64,000 bases of DNA from Pseudomonas kilonensis (GTDB lineage: Bacteria; Pseudomonadota; Gammaproteobacteria; Pseudomonadales; Pseudomonadaceae): NCBI RefSeq assembly GCF_001269885.1, contig NZ_LHVH01000024.1, positions 62,001 to 126,000 of the forward strand, in the 5' to 3' direction. The translations under genes and the position numbers were made by a program. Below, one piece after another: positions 27,672 through 34,805 of the stretch (within the stretch, counting starts at the first letter, position 1; the number at the start of each line of letters is the position of its first letter). The notes beneath the pieces are model-generated. The model worked only from the letters and a program-made list of their open reading frames with translations. It was not told the origin of the DNA and searched no databases.

Positions 27672-29252
27672 TCAGAGCGCCTCGCGCCCCGGCACGCCAT
27701 CCACCAACCGCAGGATCCCCAGCGGGTTGGCATTCTTCAACGGCTCGGGCAACAGGCTGTCGGGGTAGTTCTGGAAGCACACCGGGCGCAGGAAGCGATC
27801 GATCGCCAGGGTGCCCACCGACGTACCACGGGCATCGGACGTCGCCGGGTAAGGCCCGCCGTGCACCATCGAATCACACACCTCCACCCCGGTCGGGTAA
27901 CCGTTGAGCAGGATGCGGCCGACCTTCTGCTCCAGCAGCGGCGTCAGTTCGCTGAACCGCTCGAAGTCCGCCGGCTCGCCAATCATCGTTGCCGTCAGTT
28001 GGCCGTGCAGGCCGCTCAGCGCGGCGGTCAGTTGCGCCTGGTCCGCGACTTCGACAAACACCGTGGTCGGGCCGAACACTTCTTCTTGCAGCACCTCGTC
28101 ACCGTTGATCAGCAGGCTGGCGTCGGCCTTGAACAACTGCGGCTGGGCCTGGTTGCCCTGCTGTTCGCGCCCGGCCAGGTGTTCGATGCCCGGGTGAGCC
28201 AGCAGCTTCTGCAGGCCGTTGCCGTAGCTTTGCAGCGTGCCGGCGTTGAGCATGGTCTGGGGTGCCTGGTCGCCGATCAGCGCGGCCACCTGCTGGGTGA
28301 AGGCAGTGAACTGGGGCGAACGAATGCCGATCACCAGGCCAGGGTTGGTACAGAACTGACCGCAGCCCTGCACCACCGAGGCGGTCAGGTCGCGCGCGAC
28401 GCTCTCGGCGCGGGTTTCCAGCGCTTGGGGCAAGACGATTACCGGGTTGATGCTCGACATCTCGGCGAACACCGGGATCGGCTGCGGCCGTGCGGCGGCC
28501 ATGTCGCACAGGGCGCGCCCGCCCTTGAGGGAACCGGTGAAGCCCACGGCCTGGATCGCCGGATGCTTGACCAGCCATTCGCCGACACCACCGCCGTAGA
28601 TCATGTTGAACACACCCGCCGGCATCGCGGTTTTTTCAGCCGCGCGGATGATCGCATCGGCCACGTGCTCGGCGGTCGCCATGTGGCCGCTGTGGGCCTT
28701 GAACACCACCGGGCAACCGGCCGCCAGGGCTGAAGCCGTGTCGCCACCGGCGGTGGAAAATGCCAGGGGGAAGTTACTGGCGCCGAACACCGCCACCGGC
28801 CCCAGGCCAATGCGGTACTGACGCAGGTCCGGACGCGGCAACGGCGCGCGCTCAGGCAACGCCCGGTCGATGCGCGCACCGTAGAAATCGCCACGACGCA
28901 GGACCTTGGCGAACAGGCGCATCTGACCGCTGGTGCGACCGCGCTCGCCCTGGATCCGTGCCGCCGGCAGCGCGGTTTCACGGCAAACCACGGCCACGAA
29001 CGCATCGCCCAAGGCGTCCAGCTCATCGGCAATGGCCTCGAGGAACTCGGCCCGACGCACCGCACTCAGGCTGCGGTAGGCGGGATAAGCCGCCGCGGCA
29101 GCCTTGGCGGCGGCGTCGACTTCTTCTGCCGTGGCCTGGACGAAGTCATGGGGCAAGGCTTCGCCGGTGCTGGCGTCGACGCTCTGCAGGCGAGTCTGGC
29201 CGGCGGCGCTGCGCGCCCCGCCGATGTAGTTGTGGCCAAGGATCTGGTTCAT
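27672..29252 (-). CDS. NADP+-type aldehyde dehydrogenase, probable alpha-ketoglutarate semialdehyde dehydrogenase
   Basis: A 526-residue aldehyde dehydrogenase. Key features are the cofactor-binding FTGSLKGG region, the general-base glutamate in FAEMSSINPV (about residue 263) and the nucleophile in GQFCTNPG (about residue 298). The sequence start MNQILGHNYIGG is typical of the enzymes that oxidise 2,5-dioxopentanoate to 2-oxoglutarate in pentose and hexarate catabolism. AAAGGAG lies 8-10 bases before the ATG. It is 12 bases from the upstream AraD1 gene and co-oriented with the transporter, so it is probably in one operon. It would perform the last step of the pathway. Confidence 0.88.
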   Translation of the reverse strand: MNQILGHNYIGGARSAAGQTRLQSVDASTGEALPHDFVQATAEEVDAAAKAAAAAYPAYRSLSAVRRAEFLEAIADELDALGDAFVAVVCRETALPAARIQGERGRTSGQMRLFAKVLRRGDFYGARIDRALPERAPLPRPDLRQYRIGLGPVAVFGASNFPLAFSTAGGDTASALAAGCPVVFKAHSGHMATAEHVADAIIRAAEKTAMPAGVFNMIYGGGVGEWLVKHPAIQAVGFTGSLKGGRALCDMAAARPQPIPVFAEMSSINPVIVLPQALETRAESVARDLTASVVQGCGQFCTNPGLVIGIRSPQFTAFTQQVAALIGDQAPQTMLNAGTLQSYGNGLQKLLAHPGIEHLAGREQQGNQAQPQLFKADASLLINGDEVLQEEVFGPTTVFVEVADQAQLTAALSGLHGQLTATMIGEPADFERFSELTPLLEQKVGRILLNGYPTGVEVCDSMVHGGPYPATSDARGTSVGTLAIDRFLRPVCFQNYPDSLLPEPLKNANPLGILRLVDGVPGREAL

Positions 29253-29264
29253 CGCAAGTCTCCT

Positions 29265-30257
29265 TTAAAGTGTGCCGATAGTACCCGGGTTGAACACCGC
29301 GTCCACCGGGGCAATGCCGTTGACCAGCGGCGCGCCGAATTCAGCCTGGCTGATTTCGAACACATCCCCCGGCTGCGTGCGGATGCCATCGGCGAACGAC
29401 AGGGTCGCGGTGCCGAAGAAGTGAACGTGGACATCCCCCGGACGCAGGAACTGACTGTACTTGAAATGGTGGAATTCCAGGTTTTCGAGGCTGTGGCACA
29501 TGTTCGCCTCGCCGCTGAGGAATTCGTTCTGCCACAGCACTTCGCCGTTGCGCAGGATACGACTGGTCCCGGACAGATGTTGAGGCAGTTCACCCACGCG
29601 AAGTTCCGGGCCAAAACTGCAACTGCGCAATTTCGAATGGGCCAGGTACAGGTAATTCTTGCGCTCCATCACGTGGTCGGAAAACTCGTTGCCCACGGCA
29701 AAGCCCAGGCGATACGGCTTGCCGTCGTGGCCGATGACATACAGGCCGCTGATTTCCGGCTCTTCGCCGGCGTCTTCGGCAAAGGGCGGCAGCGGGAACG
29801 GATGGCCCGGGCGGACCACAATGCTGCCGTCGCCCTTGTAGAACCATTCCGGTTGCACACCAGCCTGCCCGGCCAGGGGCTTGCCGCCCTCCACGCCCCA
29901 CTTGAAGATGCGCATGGTGTCGGTCATGGCCGCTTCGTCACCGGCCTGCTGGTGCATCTTGTCCCGGGCCGAGGCACTGCCCAGGTGAGTCAGGCCAGTG
30001 CCGCTGACCAACAGGTGCGCCGGGTCCGGGTGGTCCAGCGGCGACAGGATGCGCAGGTCACCGAGCAACCGGGCGTAGTCATGGCTAGTCCCCAGGCCCA
30101 GGCTATTGACCTGTTGCTCAAGCTTCACGCCCGCTTCGATAGCCGCCAGAGCCAGGTCGCGCACGGTGCGAGCGCCCTGCACTTCGCGCACCTGATCGCC
30201 CTCGACCACACCGACGCGGCGTTCGCCGTGACTCAATTCGAACTGAACTAAACGCAT
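29265..30257 (-). CDS. AraD1/GguC-family (fumarylacetoacetate hydrolase fold) enzyme
   Basis: A 330-residue protein of the FAH superfamily. The conserved metal-site region lies in NEFSDHVMERKNYLYLAHSK and ELRVGELPQHLSGTSRI, and the closing block RPGDVHVHFFGTATLSFADG is typical of the group called AraD1 or GguC. The ATG at 30257 was chosen for AGGGAG 7 bases upstream. Related FAH enzymes (for example XylX of Caulobacter) dehydrate 2-keto-3-deoxy-pentonates to 2,5-dioxopentanoate. That fits its place between the semialdehyde dehydrogenase and the sugar-acid dehydratase. The reaction is inferred from context, not proven for AraD1 itself. Confidence 0.85.
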   Translation of the reverse strand: MRLVQFELSHGERRVGVVEGDQVREVQGARTVRDLALAAIEAGVKLEQQVNSLGLGTSHDYARLLGDLRILSPLDHPDPAHLLVSGTGLTHLGSASARDKMHQQAGDEAAMTDTMRIFKWGVEGGKPLAGQAGVQPEWFYKGDGSIVVRPGHPFPLPPFAEDAGEEPEISGLYVIGHDGKPYRLGFAVGNEFSDHVMERKNYLYLAHSKLRSCSFGPELRVGELPQHLSGTSRILRNGEVLWQNEFLSGEANMCHSLENLEFHHFKYSQFLRPGDVHVHFFGTATLSFADGIRTQPGDVFEISQAEFGAPLVNGIAPVDAVFNPGTIGTL

Positions 30258-30302
30258 GGGTTTTCTCCCTGTAAACAAAACTTGAATTCACCACCGCCCC
30301 CT

Positions 30303-30392
30303 TGTGGGAGCGGGCTTGCTCGCGAAGGCGGCGGCACATCCAACATTGGTGCAAGCTGACCCACCGCCTTCGCGAGCAAGCCCGCTCCCACA
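30303..30392. repeat. REPIN, GTGGGAGCGGGCTTGC class
   Basis: Inverted arms TGTGGGAGCGGGCTTGCTCG and complement with inner GGCGG/CCGCC. It lies between the MFS and AraD1 genes inside an otherwise co-oriented set. Confidence 0.9.
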
Positions 30393-30408
30393 GTTGATCG
30401 CAGTAATT

Positions 30409-31731
30409 TCAGGTACGCGTCGCCCCGCGGGCGCTGGCGGCGAACTGGTCCGCCGGCAACACATGCTTGCGCTCCAGCAGGCGATAGACCACGCCGGTCA
30501 ACACCAGGCCGAACACCATCACACAGGACAGGAAATACAACCCAGAGGCCAGGTTGCCGGTGTACTCCTTCAGCGCACCGATCACGAACGGGCCGATATA
30601 GCCACCCAGGTTGCCCACCGAGTTGATCAACGCAATGCCCGCCGCCGCACTGGCGCCGGCAAAGAAACGCCCCGGCAAGGTCCAGAACACCGCCGTGCAG
30701 GAAAACAGCGCGAACGCCACCAGGCACAGCGCCGCCAATTGCAACACCGGCACCGACAACCAGGCGCTGAGGAACAGACCGATGGCGCCCAGCACGTACA
30801 ACACCGCCAGGTGACCGTAGCGGTCGTTCAAGCGGTCGGAGCTGCGGGGAATGATCAGCAAACCGATGATGCCGAAGATGTACGGCACCGACGACACGAA
30901 ACCAGTCACCAGGTCGCTGCCGCCGAACTGCTTGATCAGCGTCGGCAACCACAGGCCCAGGCCGTAGATGCTCAAGGTCACCGGCAGGTAGAACAGCGCC
31001 AGCAGCAAGACACGCTTGTCCTTGAGGGCATGCAGCGGATTGCCGTGGCGGGTCTGGCCGTATTCCTGCAGGTCTTTTTTCAGTTCACCGGTCAGCCAGT
31101 CCTTCTCGGCCTGGTCCATCCATTTCACCTGTTGCGGGCCGTCCGGCAAGTAACGCAACACCGGCCAGGTCAACAGCACCGCCGGCAGGCCGATGACGAT
31201 GAACAGCCACTGCCAGCCGTGCAGGCCAAGGATGCCGTCCATGCCCAGCAAGCCGCCGGACACCGGGCCGGTGATCATCATCGCGATGGGTTGGGACAGA
31301 ATGAACAGGCCCAGGATCTTGCCGCGATGGCGCACCGGGAACCACTGGGTGATGTAGTACAGCACGCCCGGGAAGAACCCGGCTTCGGCCGCGCCCAGCA
31401 GAAAGCGCATCACATAGAAGCTATGCGGGCCTTGTACGAACGCCATGCCGATGGTGATCGCGCCCCAGGTGACCATGATCCGGGCGAACCAGCGCCGGGC
31501 ACCGAAGCGCTCCAGCATCAGGTTGCTGGGGATCTCCAGCAGGAAATAACCGATGAAAAACAGCCCGGCACCCAGGCCGTAGGCGGCGTCACCAATACCG
31601 AGATCGGCGCCCATGTGCAGCTTGGCAAAACCCACCGCAGAGCGGTCCACGTAGGCGATCAGGTACAGCAGGATCAGGAAGGGAATCAGTTTCAGCGTGA
31701 TGCGACGTATAAGCCGCAATTCCTGGCTCAT
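30409..31731 (-). CDS. MFS transporter, anion:cation symporter (ACS) type, probable sugar-acid permease
   Basis: A 440-residue protein with about twelve membrane segments. Features typical of the ACS group (glucarate, galactonate and tartrate transporters) are the N-terminal LIPFLILLYLIAYVDRSAVG with an Asp-Arg pair, and a central cytoplasmic loop. A conserved GARRWFARIMVTWGAIT segment also fits. It probably imports a pentonate or similar sugar acid with protons. The gene is first in the leftward unit and divergent from the dehydratase. GGAG lies 10 bases before the ATG. One FadR-type operator (31825-31835) lies about 95 bases upstream. Confidence 0.9.
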   Translation of the reverse strand: MSQELRLIRRITLKLIPFLILLYLIAYVDRSAVGFAKLHMGADLGIGDAAYGLGAGLFFIGYFLLEIPSNLMLERFGARRWFARIMVTWGAITIGMAFVQGPHSFYVMRFLLGAAEAGFFPGVLYYITQWFPVRHRGKILGLFILSQPIAMMITGPVSGGLLGMDGILGLHGWQWLFIVIGLPAVLLTWPVLRYLPDGPQQVKWMDQAEKDWLTGELKKDLQEYGQTRHGNPLHALKDKRVLLLALFYLPVTLSIYGLGLWLPTLIKQFGGSDLVTGFVSSVPYIFGIIGLLIIPRSSDRLNDRYGHLAVLYVLGAIGLFLSAWLSVPVLQLAALCLVAFALFSCTAVFWTLPGRFFAGASAAAGIALINSVGNLGGYIGPFVIGALKEYTGNLASGLYFLSCVMVFGLVLTGVVYRLLERKHVLPADQFAASARGATRT

Positions 31732-31824
31732 GGGACCGGTCTCCGATTGTTGTTGTTATGGAACCTCGGGGGATTTCTCTCGCGAATGACCGCCAGGACA
31801 ATCCCTCCATTGAATCGGACTATA

Positions 31825-31835
31825 TAGTAATACTA
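31825..31835. promoter_or_regulatory. FadR/GntR-type operator 1 (MFS side)
   Basis: TAGTAATACTA fits the FadR-subfamily consensus TNGTNNNACNA exactly. With flanking bases it forms a perfect 13-bp palindrome around one central base (ATAGTA-a-TACTAT, 31824-31836). It lies in the divergent promoter region of the MFS and dehydratase genes; the GntR gene at 33967 is the likely binder. Confidence 0.7.
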
Positions 31836-31899
31836 TTTACCCAACAACACTTCCAAACCGCACAAATAGCGCTTATGTTACCCTTCAGCTAGAACAATA

Positions 31900-31910
31900 T
31901 AGTCATACAA
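31900..31910. promoter_or_regulatory. FadR/GntR-type operator 2 (dehydratase side)
   Basis: TAGTCATACAA also fits TNGTNNNACNA and lies 75 bases from operator 1 and 14 bases before the dehydratase start. It overlaps a possible -10 box TATAGT (31898-31903), an arrangement expected for repression. Confidence 0.68.
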
Positions 31911-31924
31911 TAAGAGAATCGATC

Positions 31925-33661
31925 ATGTCTGATAAGAAACCCTTCCTGCGCTCGGCCCAATGGTTTGGCACCGCCGACAAAAACGGCTTCATGTACCGCA
32001 GCTGGATGAAAAATCAGGGCATCGCCGACCATCAGTTCCACGGCAAGCCGATCATCGGCATCTGCAACACCTGGTCAGAGCTGACGCCGTGCAACGCGCA
32101 CTTCCGGCAGATCGCCGAGCACGTCAAGCGTGGCGTGATCGAAGCCGGGGGCTTCCCCGTGGAATTCCCGGTGTTCTCCAACGGCGAGTCGAACCTGCGC
32201 CCCACCGCCATGCTGACCCGCAACCTGGCGAGCATGGACGTGGAAGAGGCGATTCGTGGCAACCCGATTGACGGCGTGGTGCTGCTCACCGGCTGCGACA
32301 AGACCACCCCCGCCCTGCTGATGGGCGCCGCCAGTTGTGACGTACCGGCCATCGTCGTTACCGGCGGGCCGATGCTCAACGGCAAGCACAAAGGCCAGGA
32401 CATCGGCTCGGGCACGGTGGTCTGGCAATTGAGTGAACAGGTCAAGGCCGGCACCATCACCCTCGACGATTTCCTTGCGGCCGAGGGCGGCATGTCCCGC
32501 TCGGCCGGTACCTGCAACACCATGGGCACGGCCTCGACCATGGCCTGCATGGCCGAAGCCCTCGGCACCTCCCTGCCGCACAACGCGGCGATTCCGGCCG
32601 TGGATGCACGGCGTTATGTACTGGCCCACATGTCCGGCATGCGCGCCGTGGAAATGGTCCGTGAAGACCTGAAACTGTCGAAGATCCTGACCAAGGAAGC
32701 TTTCGAAAACGCCATCCGCGTCAATGCGGCCATCGGCGGTTCGACCAACGCGGTGATCCACCTCAAGGCCATTGCCGGGCGCATCGGCGTGCAACTGGAC
32801 CTGGACGACTGGACCCGCATCGGTCGCGGCATGCCGACCATCGTCGACCTGCAACCGTCCGGGCGCTTCCTGATGGAAGAGTTCTACTACGCCGGTGGCC
32901 TGCCCGCCGTGCTGCGTCGCCTCGGCGAAGCCAACCTGATTCCCCATCCGAACGCCTTGACCGTCAACGGCAAGAGCCTCGGCGAAAACACCAAGGACGC
33001 GCCGATCTACGGCCAGGACGAGGTCATCCGCACCCTGGACAACCCGATCCGCGCCGACGGCGGTATCTGCGTGCTGCGCGGCAACCTGGCGCCACTGGGC
33101 GCGGTGCTCAAGCCGTCCGCCGCCACCGCCGAACTGATGCAGCATCGCGGTCGCGCGGTGGTGTTCGAGAACTTCGACGAGTACAAGGCACGGATCAACG
33201 ACCCGGAACTGGACGTCGACGCCAACTCGATCCTGGTGATGAAAAACTGCGGGCCGAAGGGTTATCCAGGCATGGCTGAAGTCGGCAACATGGGTTTGCC
33301 CGCCAAGCTGTTGGCTCAGGGCGTGACGGACATGGTGCGGATTTCCGACGCACGCATGAGCGGCACCGCCTACGGCACGGTGGTCCTGCACGTGGCACCG
33401 GAAGCCGCCGCCGGCGGACCTCTGGCAGCGGTGAAGGAAGGCGACTGGATCGAACTCGATTGCGCCAGCGGCCGCCTGCACCTGGACATCCCGGACGCCG
33501 AACTCGCCGCGCGCCTGGCCGACCTGCCGCCACCGCAGAACCTGTTGGTGGGCGGTTATCGCCAGTTGTACATCGAGCACGTGCTGCAAGCGGACCAGGG
33601 CTGCGACTTCGACTTCCTGGTCGGCTGCCGCGGCGCCGAGGTGCCACGCCACTCCCACTGA
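31925..33661 (+). CDS. IlvD/Edd-family sugar-acid dehydratase, probable pentonate (L-arabonate or D-xylonate) dehydratase
   Basis: A 578-residue iron-sulfur dehydratase. Three cluster cysteines are at the family positions: C47 in GICNTWSE, C124 in GCDKTTP and C197 in GTCNTMG. The N-terminus (RSAQWFGTADKNGFMYRSW) matches the pentonate branch rather than IlvD or Edd proper. It converts a pentonate to its 2-keto-3-deoxy acid. With the FAH-type enzyme, the semialdehyde dehydrogenase and the MFS permease it makes a Weimberg-type route to 2-oxoglutarate. AAGAGA precedes the ATG. Two FadR-type operators lie upstream and the GntR gene follows. Arabonate versus xylonate cannot be decided from sequence. 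Confidence 0.9.
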   Translation: MSDKKPFLRSAQWFGTADKNGFMYRSWMKNQGIADHQFHGKPIIGICNTWSELTPCNAHFRQIAEHVKRGVIEAGGFPVEFPVFSNGESNLRPTAMLTRNLASMDVEEAIRGNPIDGVVLLTGCDKTTPALLMGAASCDVPAIVVTGGPMLNGKHKGQDIGSGTVVWQLSEQVKAGTITLDDFLAAEGGMSRSAGTCNTMGTASTMACMAEALGTSLPHNAAIPAVDARRYVLAHMSGMRAVEMVREDLKLSKILTKEAFENAIRVNAAIGGSTNAVIHLKAIAGRIGVQLDLDDWTRIGRGMPTIVDLQPSGRFLMEEFYYAGGLPAVLRRLGEANLIPHPNALTVNGKSLGENTKDAPIYGQDEVIRTLDNPIRADGGICVLRGNLAPLGAVLKPSAATAELMQHRGRAVVFENFDEYKARINDPELDVDANSILVMKNCGPKGYPGMAEVGNMGLPAKLLAQGVTDMVRISDARMSGTAYGTVVLHVAPEAAAGGPLAAVKEGDWIELDCASGRLHLDIPDAELAARLADLPPPQNLLVGGYRQLYIEHVLQADQGCDFDFLVGCRGAEVPRHSH

Positions 33662-33672
33662 TCCACCCATCC

Positions 33673-33710
33673 CCTGTGGCATCCCCCTGTGGCATCCCCC
33701 TGTGGGATGC
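33673..33710. repeat. 13-bp tandem repeat, three copies
   Basis: Unit CCTGTGGCATCCC repeated about three times, the third diverged (TGTGGGATGC). It lies directly downstream of the dehydratase stop, between it and a REPIN. Confidence 0.8.
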
Positions 33711-33717
33711 AAGCTTT

Positions 33718-33809
33718 TGTGGGAGCTGAGCTTGCTCGCGATAGCGGTGTAACAGACAACAGAGATGTTGACTGGAAGGACCTCATCGCGAGCAAGCTCA
33801 GCTCCCACA
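33718..33809. repeat. REPIN, GTGGGAGCTGAGCTTGC class
   Basis: Inverted arms TGTGGGAGCTGAGCTTGCTC and complement GAGCAAGCTCAGCTCCCACA. It is the same class as the tandem array at 11236-12474 but single-copy. It lies in the 305-bp gap 33662-33966. Confidence 0.9.
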
Positions 33810-33822
33810 AAAAGCTCACTCC

Positions 33823-33880
33823 CACAATGGGTCTGTATCTCTCACAATGGGTCTGTATCTCCCACAATGGGTCTGTATCT
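33823..33880. repeat. 20-bp tandem repeat, three copies
   Basis: CACAATGGGTCTGTATCTC-type unit starting at 33823, 33843 and 33863, nearly identical. It follows the REPIN and ends 86 bases before the GntR start, where it may lie close to that gene's promoter. A possible -10 TATCAT is at 33923. Confidence 0.85.
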
Positions 33881-33966
33881 AAATCAAAAATCGCACTAGC
33901 GACCCGCCATCGCCGCGCCTGCTATCATGCGCAGCACTCCCCTCGCACAGGATCGCGCCGCGTCCC

Positions 33967-34692
33967 ATGGATTACCGTAAACCTTCCGACCGCAAAAGCA
34001 TGCACGCGCGCATCGTCCAGGAACTGGGCATGCAGATCGTTTCCGGGCGCTTCAAACCGGACGATAAACTGCCCGCCGAAGCCTTGTTGTGCGAAGAGTA
34101 CGCGGTCAGCCGTCCGGTGCTGCGTGAAGCCACCCGGGTGCTGGTCGCCAAGGGCCTGGTGTATTCGCGACCGCGCGTGGGCACGGTGGTCAAGGCCCGG
34201 CGGGAGTGGCACATGCTCGATCCGGATGTGCTGCATTGGCTGATGCAGAGCAGCCCGCAGAATGAATTCTTCAACCTGCTGACCAGCGTGCGCAGCATCA
34301 TCGAGCCGGCCGCCGCCGCCCTCGCCGCACAGTTCGCCAACGAGGCCGACATCGCCTCCATCCGCGAGGCCTACCAACGCATGGAAGCGGCACCGACCCC
34401 CGAGGCCGTGCTGCAACCGGACCTGGACTTCCACAGCCGCATCGCCGACGCCACCCACAACGACCTGCTCGCCAACCTCTGCAACATGTTGTCGGTGGCC
34501 ATCGCCGAGGCGCTCAAGCATTCCAACCAGCGGCCCAACCTGCATGAGCTGGCGATGCCACGCCACAAGGCGATCCTCACCGCCATCGAGAACCGCGACG
34601 CCCTCGGTGCCCGCCATGCCACGCTGGTGCAACTGGACGATGCCCGCAGCGCGCTGAATGTGGTGCTGGGCAGCGATCCCGACCAGGCCTGA
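33967..34692 (+). CDS. GntR-family regulator with FCD domain (FadR subfamily)
   Basis: A 241-residue regulator. The winged helix-turn-helix covers about residues 10-80 and includes LPAEALLCEEYAVSRPVLREATRVLVAKGL. The all-helical FCD ligand domain covers about 95-235, with DLDFHSRIADATHN and the later MPRHKAILTAIENRD supplying the usual Asp/His metal-site residues. It probably represses the pentonate genes and is released by a pathway sugar acid. Two sites with the subfamily consensus lie upstream of the dehydratase and MFS genes. The ATG at 33967 has no strong ribosome site, but the start matches family length. Confidence 0.92.
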   Translation: MDYRKPSDRKSMHARIVQELGMQIVSGRFKPDDKLPAEALLCEEYAVSRPVLREATRVLVAKGLVYSRPRVGTVVKARREWHMLDPDVLHWLMQSSPQNEFFNLLTSVRSIIEPAAAALAAQFANEADIASIREAYQRMEAAPTPEAVLQPDLDFHSRIADATHNDLLANLCNMLSVAIAEALKHSNQRPNLHELAMPRHKAILTAIENRDALGARHATLVQLDDARSALNVVLGSDPDQA

Positions 34693-34709
34693 CATAACGC
34701 AGGCCCAAC

Positions 34710-34731
34710 GGGTGGTATCTATATACCGCCC
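34710..34731 (+). other. Hairpin between the GntR and toxin-like genes
   Basis: GGGTGGTAT / ATACCGCCC stem (one G-U pair) with a 4-base loop, 17 bases after the GntR stop. No T-tract follows, so it is a structure of uncertain role, possibly a weak terminator. Confidence 0.4.
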
Positions 34732-34805
34732 GCAGAGCAAGGAAATCCCGACACTTGACTCTCGCCGTCATCCCGACGGCCATGAGTTCAGGAAAAGGAC
34801 TTCTT

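Noticed and set aside
30304..31827. A 507-codon plus-strand frame beginning in a REPIN
   Set aside because: It is antisense to the MFS transporter; its start reads through the repeat arm.
32075..33808. A 577-codon minus-strand frame
   Set aside because: It is antisense to the dehydratase with its three iron-sulfur cysteines.
34710..34731. Calling the GntR downstream hairpin a firm terminator
   Set aside because: No T-tract follows the stem, so it is kept only as a structure.
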